A DNA stretch of 64,000 bases from CAYRWR01 sp964537555 (GTDB taxonomy: Bacteria > Spirochaetota > Brevinematia > Brevinematales > CAYRWR01). Position numbers and translations under genes: made by a program. The stretch spans positions 1-64,000 of the forward strand of contig CAZIAD010000010.1 in NCBI GenBank assembly GCA_964537555.1, read 5' to 3'. The notes below the pieces were generated by a model. It saw nothing but the letters and a program-made list of their open reading frames with translations. It was not told the origin of the DNA and ran no database searches. The first letter of the stretch is position 1. Each line of letters opens with the position of its first letter. This document shows positions 1 to 7,638 of this stretch, piece by piece.

Positions 1-417
1 CAGGCCCCTATTTCTATAGATATCTATGGAGGTAATGGCTGGAACCGAAGTGGGACCCATACCGGCCAGGATGTGGAGATGATGCGCAAATATGTCAATG
101 CCATCTGCCCCATGTATTACCCCTCACACTTTCCCCAGGACTTCCTGCGTCAAAAACCGGAAGAATTACGGCCCTGGAGAATATACTATTATGGTACCTT
201 CAGAAACTGGATGATAGGCCGAAAAAATGTCACCATCCGTCCCTATGTACAGGCTTTCCGGATCAATGTCAGTTATGACCGTAAGTATTATGGAAAGGAT
301 TATATTAAGGGAGAGATACTAGGGTCTGACCAGGCTCTGGGGGAAGGTTATATTTACTGGAATGCCGGGGGCGATTATGATATTTTACGTGAGGTGTATT
401 CCACAAACCAGGATTAA
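1..417 (+). CDS. DUF4015-type putative glycosyl hydrolase, C-terminal part
   Basis: The frame is open from the first base, so the start lies outside the window and 138 residues are visible. The pattern GQDVEMMRKYVNAICPMYYP, then SHFP, a tyrosine-rich stretch, an RPYVQAF motif and a late YIYWNAGGDYD, fits the C-terminal half of the DUF4015 (PF13200) family. These are putative TIM-barrel glycosyl hydrolases, usually envelope-anchored, with no firm substrate. The gene ends 152 bases before an ECF sigma gene that has its own promoter, so it is probably not in that operon. The family call is from remembered motifs. Confidence 0.7.
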   Translation, partial: QAPISIDIYGGNGWNRSGTHTGQDVEMMRKYVNAICPMYYPSHFPQDFLRQKPEELRPWRIYYYGTFRNWMIGRKNVTIRPYVQAFRINVSYDRKYYGKDYIKGEILGSDQALGEGYIYWNAGGDYDILREVYSTNQD

Positions 418-473
418 AATGAATATTCTGCCTTTTCTTTCTCCTCTTTCCTATAATAAATCCCGAAATTTAC

Positions 474-502
474 TTGGAAAAAGCCTGAAAGTGCATTATA
501 AT
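474..502 (+). promoter_or_regulatory. Sigma-70-type promoter of the ECF sigma operon
   Basis: TTGGAA at 474-479, a 17-bp spacer and TATAAT at 497-502, about 68 bases before the sigma factor start. It is a housekeeping-type promoter. I saw no obvious second, ECF-type autoregulatory promoter. Confidence 0.65.
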
Positions 503-569
503 TTTTTCATAAACTAAAAGTAACACTTAAGACCTGCCTCTGTGTTACACTAATAGATGTGAGGTACAA

Positions 570-1055
570 ATGACCATTGATGTCGAAGATTACTATCGAC
601 GTTACGGTCCTATGGTATTAAGAAGATGCCGTTGGATTCTGAAGGATGAAGACAAGGCCATGGATGCGATGCAGGATACTTTTGTACAGCTGATCCGTTA
701 TCAGGATAAACTGCACAACCAGTATCCTTCCAGTCTCCTGTACACAATGGCGACCAATATCTGTTTCAACATGCTGAGAAAACAGAAACGCCATCCTGAG
801 ACTTTTAATGAGGAACTGCTGCATTCTATCGCCAGTCACGAAGACATCCATGATAAAGCCGAAGCCAGTCATCTTCTGGACCTCATATTTAAGGATGAGA
901 AGGACAGTACCAGGGATATTGCCACTATGTATTACATAGACAATATGACCCTGGATGAGGTCGCTCAGGCTGTGGGACTATCCGTCTCCGGAGTCAGAAA
1001 GCGGCTGCGTCTTCTCAAACAGAGAGTATCAGAGGAGGTCATGAATGAAGGATAG
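570..1055 (+). CDS. ECF-type RNA polymerase sigma factor
   Basis: A 161-residue protein with only sigma regions 2 and 4. Region 2 (about 9-77) contains AMQDTFVQLIRY and a helix ending NMLRKQKR. Region 4 (about 105-155) is a helix-turn-helix with MTLDEVAQAVGLSVSGVRKR. Such factors direct polymerase to a small regulon and are held by a membrane anti-sigma factor. The gene overlaps the next one by 11 bases, which implies translational coupling. GAGGT precedes the ATG. The linker between the regions is short, as is usual. The regulon is unknown; the caspase gene downstream is a natural candidate. Confidence 0.9.
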   Translation: MTIDVEDYYRRYGPMVLRRCRWILKDEDKAMDAMQDTFVQLIRYQDKLHNQYPSSLLYTMATNICFNMLRKQKRHPETFNEELLHSIASHEDIHDKAEASHLLDLIFKDEKDSTRDIATMYYIDNMTLDEVAQAVGLSVSGVRKRLRLLKQRVSEEVMNEG

Positions 1056-1824
1056 GAAGATCAGCAGCCTGCTCCTGGAACGTTACGTTCTGGAAGAAGT
1101 CACCCAGGCTGAAAAAACACTAATAGAGCAGGCCATCAGTACTGATCCCTCACTTTTGGGACAGATAGAAGAGATAAAAAGATCCAATACGGAAATCCTC
1201 GATGCTCTGCCTCCTGCCCTCATGGCTCATCAGATCAGTGAAAAGGCCCGCACTCTCAAAGTACAGGATGAGTGGGACAGTAGTCAGGCCCATAAACAAA
1301 AAAAACCTCTCTTCAAATGGCTGGGTATCACTGCCCCTATCCTGGCTGCCTCGATGTTTTTTTTCCTGTTATTCCCTGAAAGTACTCGTGAAAAGGGAAT
1401 AGAACCTCACCTTGTGATCTATCAAAAGAAAGATAATGCCGCAGTACAGGTCAGCCCGGGCCAGATATTAATGGAAAACGATGTGCTCCAGATCGCCTAT
1501 GTGGCGGGTGGTGCCCCTTATGGCGTGATATTTTCGATAGACGGAAAGGGAGTGATCACCTTCCATCACCCCCCTAACAAGGGTCAGTCTACCCGGATTG
1601 AAAGTCAGCAGGAACATCTTCTGGCTCAGGCTTACAAGCTGGATAACGCTCCCTATTATGAAAAATTCTTTCTGGTCACATCCCGCTATCCCATCCCCCT
1701 CAAAAGAGTCCAGGCTGCTGCACAAGCCCTGGCTGTTCAGGCCCGGGGCCTCACTAATCTGTCTTTGACATTGCCTCCTTATTTGGAACAGAGTTCCCTT
1801 CTGGTCCTGAAGCAGGAGAAATAA
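1045..1824 (+). CDS. Probable membrane-anchored anti-sigma factor
   Basis: 259 residues. An N-terminal cytoplasmic part of about 85 residues (RYVLEEVTQAEKTLIEQAI resembles the helical zinc-less anti-sigma start) is followed by one membrane segment (about 93-110, ITAPILAASMFFFLLF) and an external domain of about 145 residues. The external part (PGQILMENDVLQIAYV, then YGVIFSIDGKGVITFHHP) looks like the DUF4384-type beta domain seen with surface sensors. It overlaps the sigma gene and ends one base before the caspase gene. I infer that it binds the sigma factor. No HxxxCxxC zinc motif is present. Confidence 0.6.
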   Translation: MKDRKISSLLLERYVLEEVTQAEKTLIEQAISTDPSLLGQIEEIKRSNTEILDALPPALMAHQISEKARTLKVQDEWDSSQAHKQKKPLFKWLGITAPILAASMFFFLLFPESTREKGIEPHLVIYQKKDNAAVQVSPGQILMENDVLQIAYVAGGAPYGVIFSIDGKGVITFHHPPNKGQSTRIESQQEHLLAQAYKLDNAPYYEKFFLVTSRYPIPLKRVQAAAQALAVQARGLTNLSLTLPPYLEQSSLLVLKQEK

Positions 1825-1825
1825 C

Positions 1826-4180
1826 ATGAAAAAATACATTTTGTTGATTCTCAATATAATCCTGTTATACGGGGTGAACCGGGGCTTTTCCGCCCAGGGA
1901 TTTCACCGCTATGCCTTTATTGTAGGGGCTAACAATGGAGGGGCCGGCCGGGTCATGCTGCGCTATGCAGTAGCAGATGCCCAGTCTATGTACAAAGTCC
2001 TGCAGGAAATGGGAGGGCTGGCCAGTGAAGACACCGTCTTTCTGTCTGACCCGGACGCCAGTGCATTCTGGCAAGGCCTGAATACCATCAAAGCCAGACT
2101 GAAAAATGCCAACACCCAGGATCAGCACATAGAGATAGTCGTCTATTACTCCGGACATGCCAGCGAAAAAGGCCTGCTCCTGGGCGGAGAAGTTATTCCA
2201 TTCAAGGAATTCAGGGATAGCGTGGGAGCCTTGCCCGCTGATGTTCGCATAGCGATAGTAGATGCCTGCTCCTCGGGGCAGATCACCCGGGCCAAGGGGG
2301 GTAAGATGCTTCCTCCCTTTATGCTGGACTCCTCCACTTCTATGGAGGGATATGCCTTCCTGACTTCCAGCTCAGAGGATGAATCATCCCAGGAATCAGA
2401 CAGCATCGGGGGATCATTCTTTACCCACTATCTCATTAGTGGACTGAGAGGAGGAGCCGACCGTAACCAGGACGGGCAGGTCACCCTGCATGAGACTTAT
2501 CAGTTTGCCTTTGACGAGACTCTGGCCCGCACGGAACAGACCATGTCCGGTCCTCAGCATCCCGGCTATGATATACAGATGAAAGGTTCAGGCGATGTAG
2601 TCCTTACAGATGTGAGGAATACTTCGGCTATCCTGCTCATAGACACTGACCTCTGGGGAAGATTCTTTATACGGAACAGCCAGGGCAAGCTGGTAGCAGA
2701 GCTCAACAAAGCCCCCGGCAAAGCCACAGAACTGGGCCTGGCACCGGGGAATTATTCCATTACCCTCGATAAGCAAAATCAGCTCTATACCGCTGACATC
2801 ACACTGAGCCATAAAAAGCGTAGCATTCTGTTTCCCTGGCAGATGAAAAAGATACAGGGTGAGCTGGCTGTTAACCGGGGTGAACCGCTTACCCGGGTCA
2901 TTACTAACCAGATAGTTCAGACCAATACTGTCACTAATACTGTGGACACCGATGACAGCATGATATCTATCAAGATACCTAAAAACAATATTCACATCAC
3001 AGTTCCCAATCAAAAAGACCTGAAGAAGAACATCAAGGATAAGATAGATCAAAAACTAAAGAAAAAAGATGTGGAATACTTCTCCTTTAACATAGCCTCG
3101 GGTAAGACCAAAGAGCTTTCAGGAGTCAGCTTTTCCCTGGGTTATAAGGGCGTGAGTAAAAAAATGTCCGGCGTGATGTTCAGCATGGGTGCCAATCATG
3201 TAGGCGATCAGTCTGAAGGATCCATGTTTTCCCTGGGCCTGAACCAGGTAGACGGGGATATGCAGGGTGTTCAGATGACCCTGGGCAATAACCAGGTAGG
3301 AAACACCATGCGGGGAGTACAGCTGTCCCTGGGCATGAACTCTACAGGTAAGCACATGCAGGGAGCCCAGCTCTCCACCGGGGCCAATCTATCCACTCTG
3401 AATCACCAGGGAGTACAGATGGCAGTGGGATATAACTATGCCGGTGCTACCATGATGGGTATACAGCTGTCCAGCGGAGCCAATGTCACCAAAGGAAATA
3501 TGATCGGGCTCCAGCTCTCATCGGGGGTCAACATCTCCCAGTCCTATGCCAATGGACTACAGCTGGGAACGGTAAATATTTCCCGAGGAACCCTGCAGGG
3601 AGGCCAGCTGGGTTTGGTCAATATTGGTGACAAAATACAAGGGGTACAGATCGGATTAATAAATATTGCCAATGATGTGAGCGGACTACCCCTGGGCCTG
3701 TTCAATTTTATTAAAAATGGAAATAACCGTCTGCATTACTGGACAGATGAAATGGCTAATCAAAATGTTGGTTTTTCTATGGGCAGTAAGTATATGTATT
3801 CCATCTATAATGTCTCCATCCCTGTAACAAATACGCACATCAGCCTGGGAATCGGACTGGGCTTACATTTCCCCAGTTCTGAGCACTTTTACTGGGAAAT
3901 GGAAGCCATAGCAGAATATATACACCCTCTGGATGGCAGCTTTCAGTGGTGGTGGGAAGCGGGATATAAAAGCAGTATCATGTACAGAGGCAGACTGGCC
4001 CTGGGCTGGAAAATCGGAAAGAGATTTTCTGTGATCGGAGGGATCAGTTATAATATCTACCAGCCCGGTACCACAGATAATCCTCATATCACTCCTCTGC
4101 ACGGGCTGGAGGCCAGCTGGGTCAATGATAATATGCGGAGCTGGCCCGGATTCTTCCTGGGCGTCAATCTCTATCGCTAA
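1826..4180 (+). CDS. Secreted caspase-like (C14) protein with surface repeats
   Basis: 784 residues. A signal peptide (1-23) precedes a caspase-fold domain (about 27-260) with the catalytic histidine in YYSGHAS and cysteine in VDACSSGQ. A beta and linker region follows (about 265-420). Then come about a dozen tandem repeats of some 20-25 residues (about 425-640), of the form GVQLSxGxNxxxxxMQG, ending in GLVNIGDKIQGVQIGLINIA. These resemble LA_2272-type repeats of Leptospira surface proteins. The last 140 residues look like a closing beta-barrel. It is the third gene of the sigma/anti-sigma operon. I infer an outer-membrane protein with a protease or protease-derived domain on one face; the substrate is unknown. 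Confidence 0.75.
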   Translation: MKKYILLILNIILLYGVNRGFSAQGFHRYAFIVGANNGGAGRVMLRYAVADAQSMYKVLQEMGGLASEDTVFLSDPDASAFWQGLNTIKARLKNANTQDQHIEIVVYYSGHASEKGLLLGGEVIPFKEFRDSVGALPADVRIAIVDACSSGQITRAKGGKMLPPFMLDSSTSMEGYAFLTSSSEDESSQESDSIGGSFFTHYLISGLRGGADRNQDGQVTLHETYQFAFDETLARTEQTMSGPQHPGYDIQMKGSGDVVLTDVRNTSAILLIDTDLWGRFFIRNSQGKLVAELNKAPGKATELGLAPGNYSITLDKQNQLYTADITLSHKKRSILFPWQMKKIQGELAVNRGEPLTRVITNQIVQTNTVTNTVDTDDSMISIKIPKNNIHITVPNQKDLKKNIKDKIDQKLKKKDVEYFSFNIASGKTKELSGVSFSLGYKGVSKKMSGVMFSMGANHVGDQSEGSMFSLGLNQVDGDMQGVQMTLGNNQVGNTMRGVQLSLGMNSTGKHMQGAQLSTGANLSTLNHQGVQMAVGYNYAGATMMGIQLSSGANVTKGNMIGLQLSSGVNISQSYANGLQLGTVNISRGTLQGGQLGLVNIGDKIQGVQIGLINIANDVSGLPLGLFNFIKNGNNRLHYWTDEMANQNVGFSMGSKYMYSIYNVSIPVTNTHISLGIGLGLHFPSSEHFYWEMEAIAEYIHPLDGSFQWWWEAGYKSSIMYRGRLALGWKIGKRFSVIGGISYNIYQPGTTDNPHITPLHGLEASWVNDNMRSWPGFFLGVNLYR

Positions 4181-4182
4181 TC

Positions 4183-4217
4183 ACAAAACCCGGTCTCATC
4201 AGGCCGGGTTTTGTTTT
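4183..4217 (+). terminator. Rho-independent terminator of the caspase operon
   Basis: An 11-bp inverted repeat (4183-4193 with 4204-4214, ACAAAACCCGG) around a short loop, with a T-rich tail. It closes the sigma/anti-sigma/caspase unit. Confidence 0.85.
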
Positions 4218-4236
4218 AACCTAAATCATAGATAGA

Positions 4237-4264
4237 TTGACAAAAATTGTCTGCATGCTATAAT
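4237..4264 (+). promoter_or_regulatory. Consensus sigma-70 promoter that decides the next gene start
   Basis: TTGACA (4237-4242), a 16-bp spacer and TATAAT (4259-4264). The first in-frame ATG (4263) lies inside the -10 box, so it cannot be in the mRNA; the ATG at 4290 must be used. Confidence 0.8.
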
Positions 4265-4289
4265 GGATAAAACACAATATGGGAAAAAT

Positions 4290-5156
4290 ATGAAGATCCA
4301 ATTGGATGAGGCTATCCGTATTACAGAAAAATATGGTACTGATGACGTACCCCTGGTTTTTCTTAACGATATGTTTATCAATACCGGTGCCGGAATGCTC
4401 CAGCTCTCACAGGGTATGAAATTCGATGTGACCCAGGCTGACCTCATGATGAATGCTAATATCAAAGAATTTGAGGTCGTATTTACCGAAAAGATCCTGG
4501 CTAAACTCATAACCAATTATCCTGAAAGGTATCGCTATCCACTGGGCCGTAAAGACTTTATGGACATAGACAGGCTCATTGATACCCTGGATGCAGCCAA
4601 TCGGATGACCAAGAGAAAACGTCATGTCATCTCCTCTACCGAGATCTATAAAAAAAATTCCAGCGGCATGTATGAGACTACCCTGCGCTATGGGGAGAGA
4701 CTGACTTATAGCCGTTGGAATCAGATCAAATCCCGCCTGGGCCGGAACTCCTCTATCGACTATCGCCTCGATGAAGTCGGGGTCATTGTGTTTATTATCA
4801 TGCGGCCCGGTGAACCCCACTACATGCAGAAATTCATGAATAATACTGAATTGATTTCTCTCATTGTGGAACATAAGGATGAATTTGATGTCACTATTGC
4901 CCCTGATTTTAATCCAAACACTGATATCTATCCGGTCAATACCAAGGCAGAATTACTCCAGACTTATATCGACCAGAAACCCAGGCTGATCATTATAGGC
5001 GATGAATTAAATGATGAGTATAAGGCCGCTCTGGCCCAGATCAAGCATTTTGACAGGTATGCCCGGCTTATGGTGGTTAAAAACCCCAGCCCTTCCCAGA
5101 AAAAAGAGATCCTGGATACCATTAAGAAAGTCTATAATCAGAATCTGTGGGATTAA
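4290..5156 (+). CDS. Unknown cytoplasmic protein upstream of an ABC pair
   Basis: 288 residues from the ATG at 4290, chosen because an in-frame ATG 27 bases earlier sits inside the -10 box; GGGA lies before it. There is no signal peptide or membrane segment. The C-terminal stretch (about 225-285) has alternating strands and helices, PRLIIIGDELNDEYKAALAQ, faintly like a receiver domain. A middle part (about 110-170) contains SRWNQIKSRLG. I do not recognise the family. The next gene, a small permease, starts three bases after its stop, so it is probably co-transcribed with the ABC pair. Confidence 0.7.
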   Translation: MKIQLDEAIRITEKYGTDDVPLVFLNDMFINTGAGMLQLSQGMKFDVTQADLMMNANIKEFEVVFTEKILAKLITNYPERYRYPLGRKDFMDIDRLIDTLDAANRMTKRKRHVISSTEIYKKNSSGMYETTLRYGERLTYSRWNQIKSRLGRNSSIDYRLDEVGVIVFIIMRPGEPHYMQKFMNNTELISLIVEHKDEFDVTIAPDFNPNTDIYPVNTKAELLQTYIDQKPRLIIIGDELNDEYKAALAQIKHFDRYARLMVVKNPSPSQKKEILDTIKKVYNQNLWD

Positions 5157-5158
5157 GT

Positions 5159-5629
5159 ATGTGGGCTAAAATAAAGAACCTTTTATGGCTCAACCTTAAG
5201 AAATTCAAGCTGAATTTTATCTGGAGACTCCTGTTTATAGGTATTAATTTCATGCTTTTATTCAGCTCTACCCTGACAGTGCTGGACGGGACTTATCTGC
5301 CCTTTAATGTATTTCTCTATATACTGGCTGTGATCAGTATAGCCAACATTCTGTTTTTATTTGCCAAGATCAATGCCGAGAGAGATGTGATCTCGTTGTT
5401 ACGGTCAATGGGAGCATCCCGGGTGTTTATTGTATTTGATTATGTGATCGAGAACACCCTTCAGTTTGTCTTATCATTGCTGATATTTTTAATCTGCAGT
5501 ATATTCATCCGATTCGAGCCTATGCAGTTTTTACTGGCCCTGACTGAGATATTTCTGATAGGGGTATTTACACTCATCTTTTCTTTACAGAATATACGCC
5601 TCACCGAAAAACTGATGAGGATGAACTAA
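5159..5629 (+). CDS. Small FtsX-like ABC permease subunit
   Basis: 156 residues with four membrane segments (about 20-40, 50-70, 95-120 and 125-148). The motif VISLLRSMGASRVFIVFDYV matches the cytoplasmic coupling region of FtsX/MacB-type permeases. There is no large external domain, so it is about half the size of FtsX. I chose the ATG at 5159 over an in-frame GTG at 5147 that lies inside the preceding gene. Its stop codon overlaps the ATG of the ATPase by one base. It may act as a dimer with that ATPase. The substrate is unknown; it could be a minimal FtsX. Confidence 0.7.
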   Translation: MWAKIKNLLWLNLKKFKLNFIWRLLFIGINFMLLFSSTLTVLDGTYLPFNVFLYILAVISIANILFLFAKINAERDVISLLRSMGASRVFIVFDYVIENTLQFVLSLLIFLICSIFIRFEPMQFLLALTEIFLIGVFTLIFSLQNIRLTEKLMRMN

Positions 5630-6330
5630 TGGATATCAGACTGATCAATCTGCAAAAACAATACCGTTCCATGGAAGGGGAATATATTCATGCCCTGAGT
5701 GGTATAAACATGGACCTCAACCTGCAGAATTATGTCTGTTTTGTAGGGCCTTCCGGCTCAGGGAAAAGCTCACTGCTCAACTGTATCACCGGTACCTATC
5801 GCCCCACAGAAGGAGATGTACACTGGGGAAAGATATCACTCAAGAACAGCCCAGACAAAGTGATCTCAGAGTACAGGCGTAAAAATTTCGGTATAGTATT
5901 TCAGACCCCTAAATTTGTCCCTGAACTGACGGTCGAAGAGAATATACAGCTGCCTCTGGTCATCAACGGGATCGACATAGGGGAAAAAAGAGAGTACCTG
6001 GAGACTCTCATGAAAAAGTTTAAAATAAATGATCTAAGAAAAAGACTGCCGCAGCATCTCAGCGGAGGGGAACAAAAAAAAGTGTCACTGGTACGGGCCC
6101 TCATCCATAATCCCCGATACCTTATTGCTGATGAACCCACATCCAACCTGGATGAGCAGTCTTCCTATGAAGTATTCAGTATTTTCTATCATCTCAATGA
6201 GATGGGACTCACCGTCATAGTAGCTACCCATGATGAAAGATTTTCCAAGTATGCTAAAGAAATATACTACCTGGAAAAAGGAAAGATCAGCCATTTTAAA
6301 AGCAGTAAAAGAAAACCCGACCTCATCTGA
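5629..6330 (+). CDS. ABC transporter ATPase, LolD/FtsE/MacB type
   Basis: 233 residues with the full ATPase set: Walker A GPSGSGKSS, Q-loop FQTPKFV, signature LSGGEQKKVSL, Walker B LIADEPTSNLD and H-loop ATHDE. Size and motifs fit the FtsE/LolD/MacB branch, which drives mechanotransmission or lipoprotein work instead of simple transport. It starts at the last base of the permease gene. The ten C-terminal residues are lysine-rich. Whether it serves cell division or envelope lipid handling cannot be told; no lolC/E or ftsX of normal size is in the window. Confidence 0.85.
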   Translation: MDIRLINLQKQYRSMEGEYIHALSGINMDLNLQNYVCFVGPSGSGKSSLLNCITGTYRPTEGDVHWGKISLKNSPDKVISEYRRKNFGIVFQTPKFVPELTVEENIQLPLVINGIDIGEKREYLETLMKKFKINDLRKRLPQHLSGGEQKKVSLVRALIHNPRYLIADEPTSNLDEQSSYEVFSIFYHLNEMGLTVIVATHDERFSKYAKEIYYLEKGKISHFKSSKRKPDLI

Positions 6331-6331
6331 A

Positions 6332-6360
6332 TTGGCATAAAGCCTGAACTATGCTAAAAT
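6332..6360 (+). promoter_or_regulatory. Extended -10 promoter of the acyltransferase operon
   Basis: TTGGCA (6332-6337), a 17-bp spacer and TAAAAT (6355-6360), with TGC just before the -10. AGGAG lies just before the ATG at 6381. It begins two bases after the ATPase stop. Confidence 0.65.
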
Positions 6361-6380
6361 AGTATACGACAGGAGATTTT

Positions 6381-7622
6381 ATGAAAAACTTATATGCTGG
6401 AAAATTTACCCCCTGGTTCCATAGTCTGATGAAGGCACTTATTGCCCAGCCCATCACCAAGAGCTTTAATGTCCATTTTGATGATCCCGATAACCTGAAA
6501 AAGACACCGGCTCCCTTTATCATTGTGGCTAATCATGTTAATTTCTGGGACCCATTCTGGCTGAATGTAGTACCCGACGGAAAGATAAGATATATTGTAT
6601 CAGATTTTAGCTGGCGAAATCCCCTCAGGCGTTTTTTTCTGAATAGAGTGGGTGCCATCCCCAAAACAAAATCTATGAGCGATATCAAGACTATTAAAGG
6701 TATATTAAATGTGATCCATTCCAAAGGGGTAATTGGCCTATTTCCGGAGGGTATCAGAAGCTGGGATGGTACTACTGTGCCCCTGTTCTTTTCTGCATCC
6801 AAACTCATGAAAAAACTAAAGATCCCAGTAGTCACCGCNNNNNNNNNNATACAAGGGGGCTTTTATTCCAAACCCCGCTGGGCTAAAAAATCAAATCATG
6901 GAAAAGTGATCATAGAACTGCGAATGGCATTGACTCCGGAACAGATCCATGAAATGAGCGATCAGGAAATCCATGAAAAGATCTCAAAGCAATTGCAGCA
7001 TGATGAAGTAGCCTTTCAGGATAGAGAACAGATCACCTATAAAGGCCGGCACAAAGCCTTTCATATGGAATATGCATTATTCACCTGCCCTCATTGTAAG
7101 ACTATGGGCACACTGGTAGGTAAAGGGAACCGTTTTAGCTGTAAGTCCTGTAATAATACTATTCGGGTAAATAACAAATGGTATTTTGAAGCTGAGTCAG
7201 AAAATGATAAAGTGTACCACACTAATATCAGGGACTGGTATAACTGGCAGATCTCAGACCTCTATACCAGAATCGAAGAGCATTATAACACCCATCATAC
7301 CGGCGCAGTACTACATGACCCCGGCGCATCTCTCTTAGTAGGTGATGAAAACGATGACTTAAAATTAAAGCTAAAAGGGGTAGCAGGATTGTACAGAGAT
7401 TCCATACTCATTAAAAACAGTAGTACTACCTATAAAATAGCCCTCAAAGATATCAGAGGGTTGAATGTCCAGGATAGTGAAAAGATCGAGTTTAAAATAG
7501 ATAATATAACCCATAGACTGGATTTTGACCACCCGGTATCCGGAATAAAATGGAATAAAGCCATTAATCATTACAAAAAAATACAGGGTATCGCAGAACC
7601 GGTGCAGGTAACAGGCCTATAA
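6381..7622 (+). CDS. PlsC-type acyltransferase with C-terminal zinc ribbon
   Basis: 413 residues as assembled. The acyltransferase domain (about 45-200) has block I NHVNFWD (catalytic His and Asp) and block III FPEGIRSWDG, typical of 1-acylglycerol-3-phosphate acyltransferases. After it comes a zinc ribbon, CPHC then CKSC (about 235-262), followed by about 150 residues of unrecognised, probably PH-like beta structure. The N gap at 6839-6848 lies within the domain, where PVVT is followed after a few missing residues by IQGGF; the reading frame resumes but the true gap length is unknown. It probably forms an operon with the transporter 16 bases on. The extra C-terminal region is unusual for PlsC. 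Confidence 0.75.
   Translation: MKNLYAGKFTPWFHSLMKALIAQPITKSFNVHFDDPDNLKKTPAPFIIVANHVNFWDPFWLNVVPDGKIRYIVSDFSWRNPLRRFFLNRVGAIPKTKSMSDIKTIKGILNVIHSKGVIGLFPEGIRSWDGTTVPLFFSASKLMKKLKIPVVTXXXXIQGGFYSKPRWAKKSNHGKVIIELRMALTPEQIHEMSDQEIHEKISKQLQHDEVAFQDREQITYKGRHKAFHMEYALFTCPHCKTMGTLVGKGNRFSCKSCNNTIRVNNKWYFEAESENDKVYHTNIRDWYNWQISDLYTRIEEHYNTHHTGAVLHDPGASLLVGDENDDLKLKLKGVAGLYRDSILIKNSSTTYKIALKDIRGLNVQDSEKIEFKIDNITHRLDFDHPVSGIKWNKAINHYKKIQGIAEPVQVTGL
6839..6848. other. Assembly gap (10 N)
   Basis: Ten undetermined bases inside the acyltransferase gene. The fixed length suggests a scaffold placeholder, so the residue count of the encoded protein is approximate. Confidence 0.95.
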
Positions 7623-7638
7623 GCCTCAGGAGCATAGT

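Noticed and set aside
3119..3720. DNA tandem repeat or CRISPR-like array in the caspase gene
   Set aside because: The periodicity comes from protein repeats of varying length, with no constant DNA repeat or spacers.
4263..4289. ATG at 4263 as the start of the 288-residue protein
   Set aside because: It lies inside the TATAAT box of a consensus promoter, so it cannot be in the transcript.
6331..6347. TGGCAT before the acyltransferase gene as a sigma-54 promoter
   Set aside because: No TTGC follows at the needed distance; a TTGGCA-17-TAAAAT sigma-70 pair fits better.
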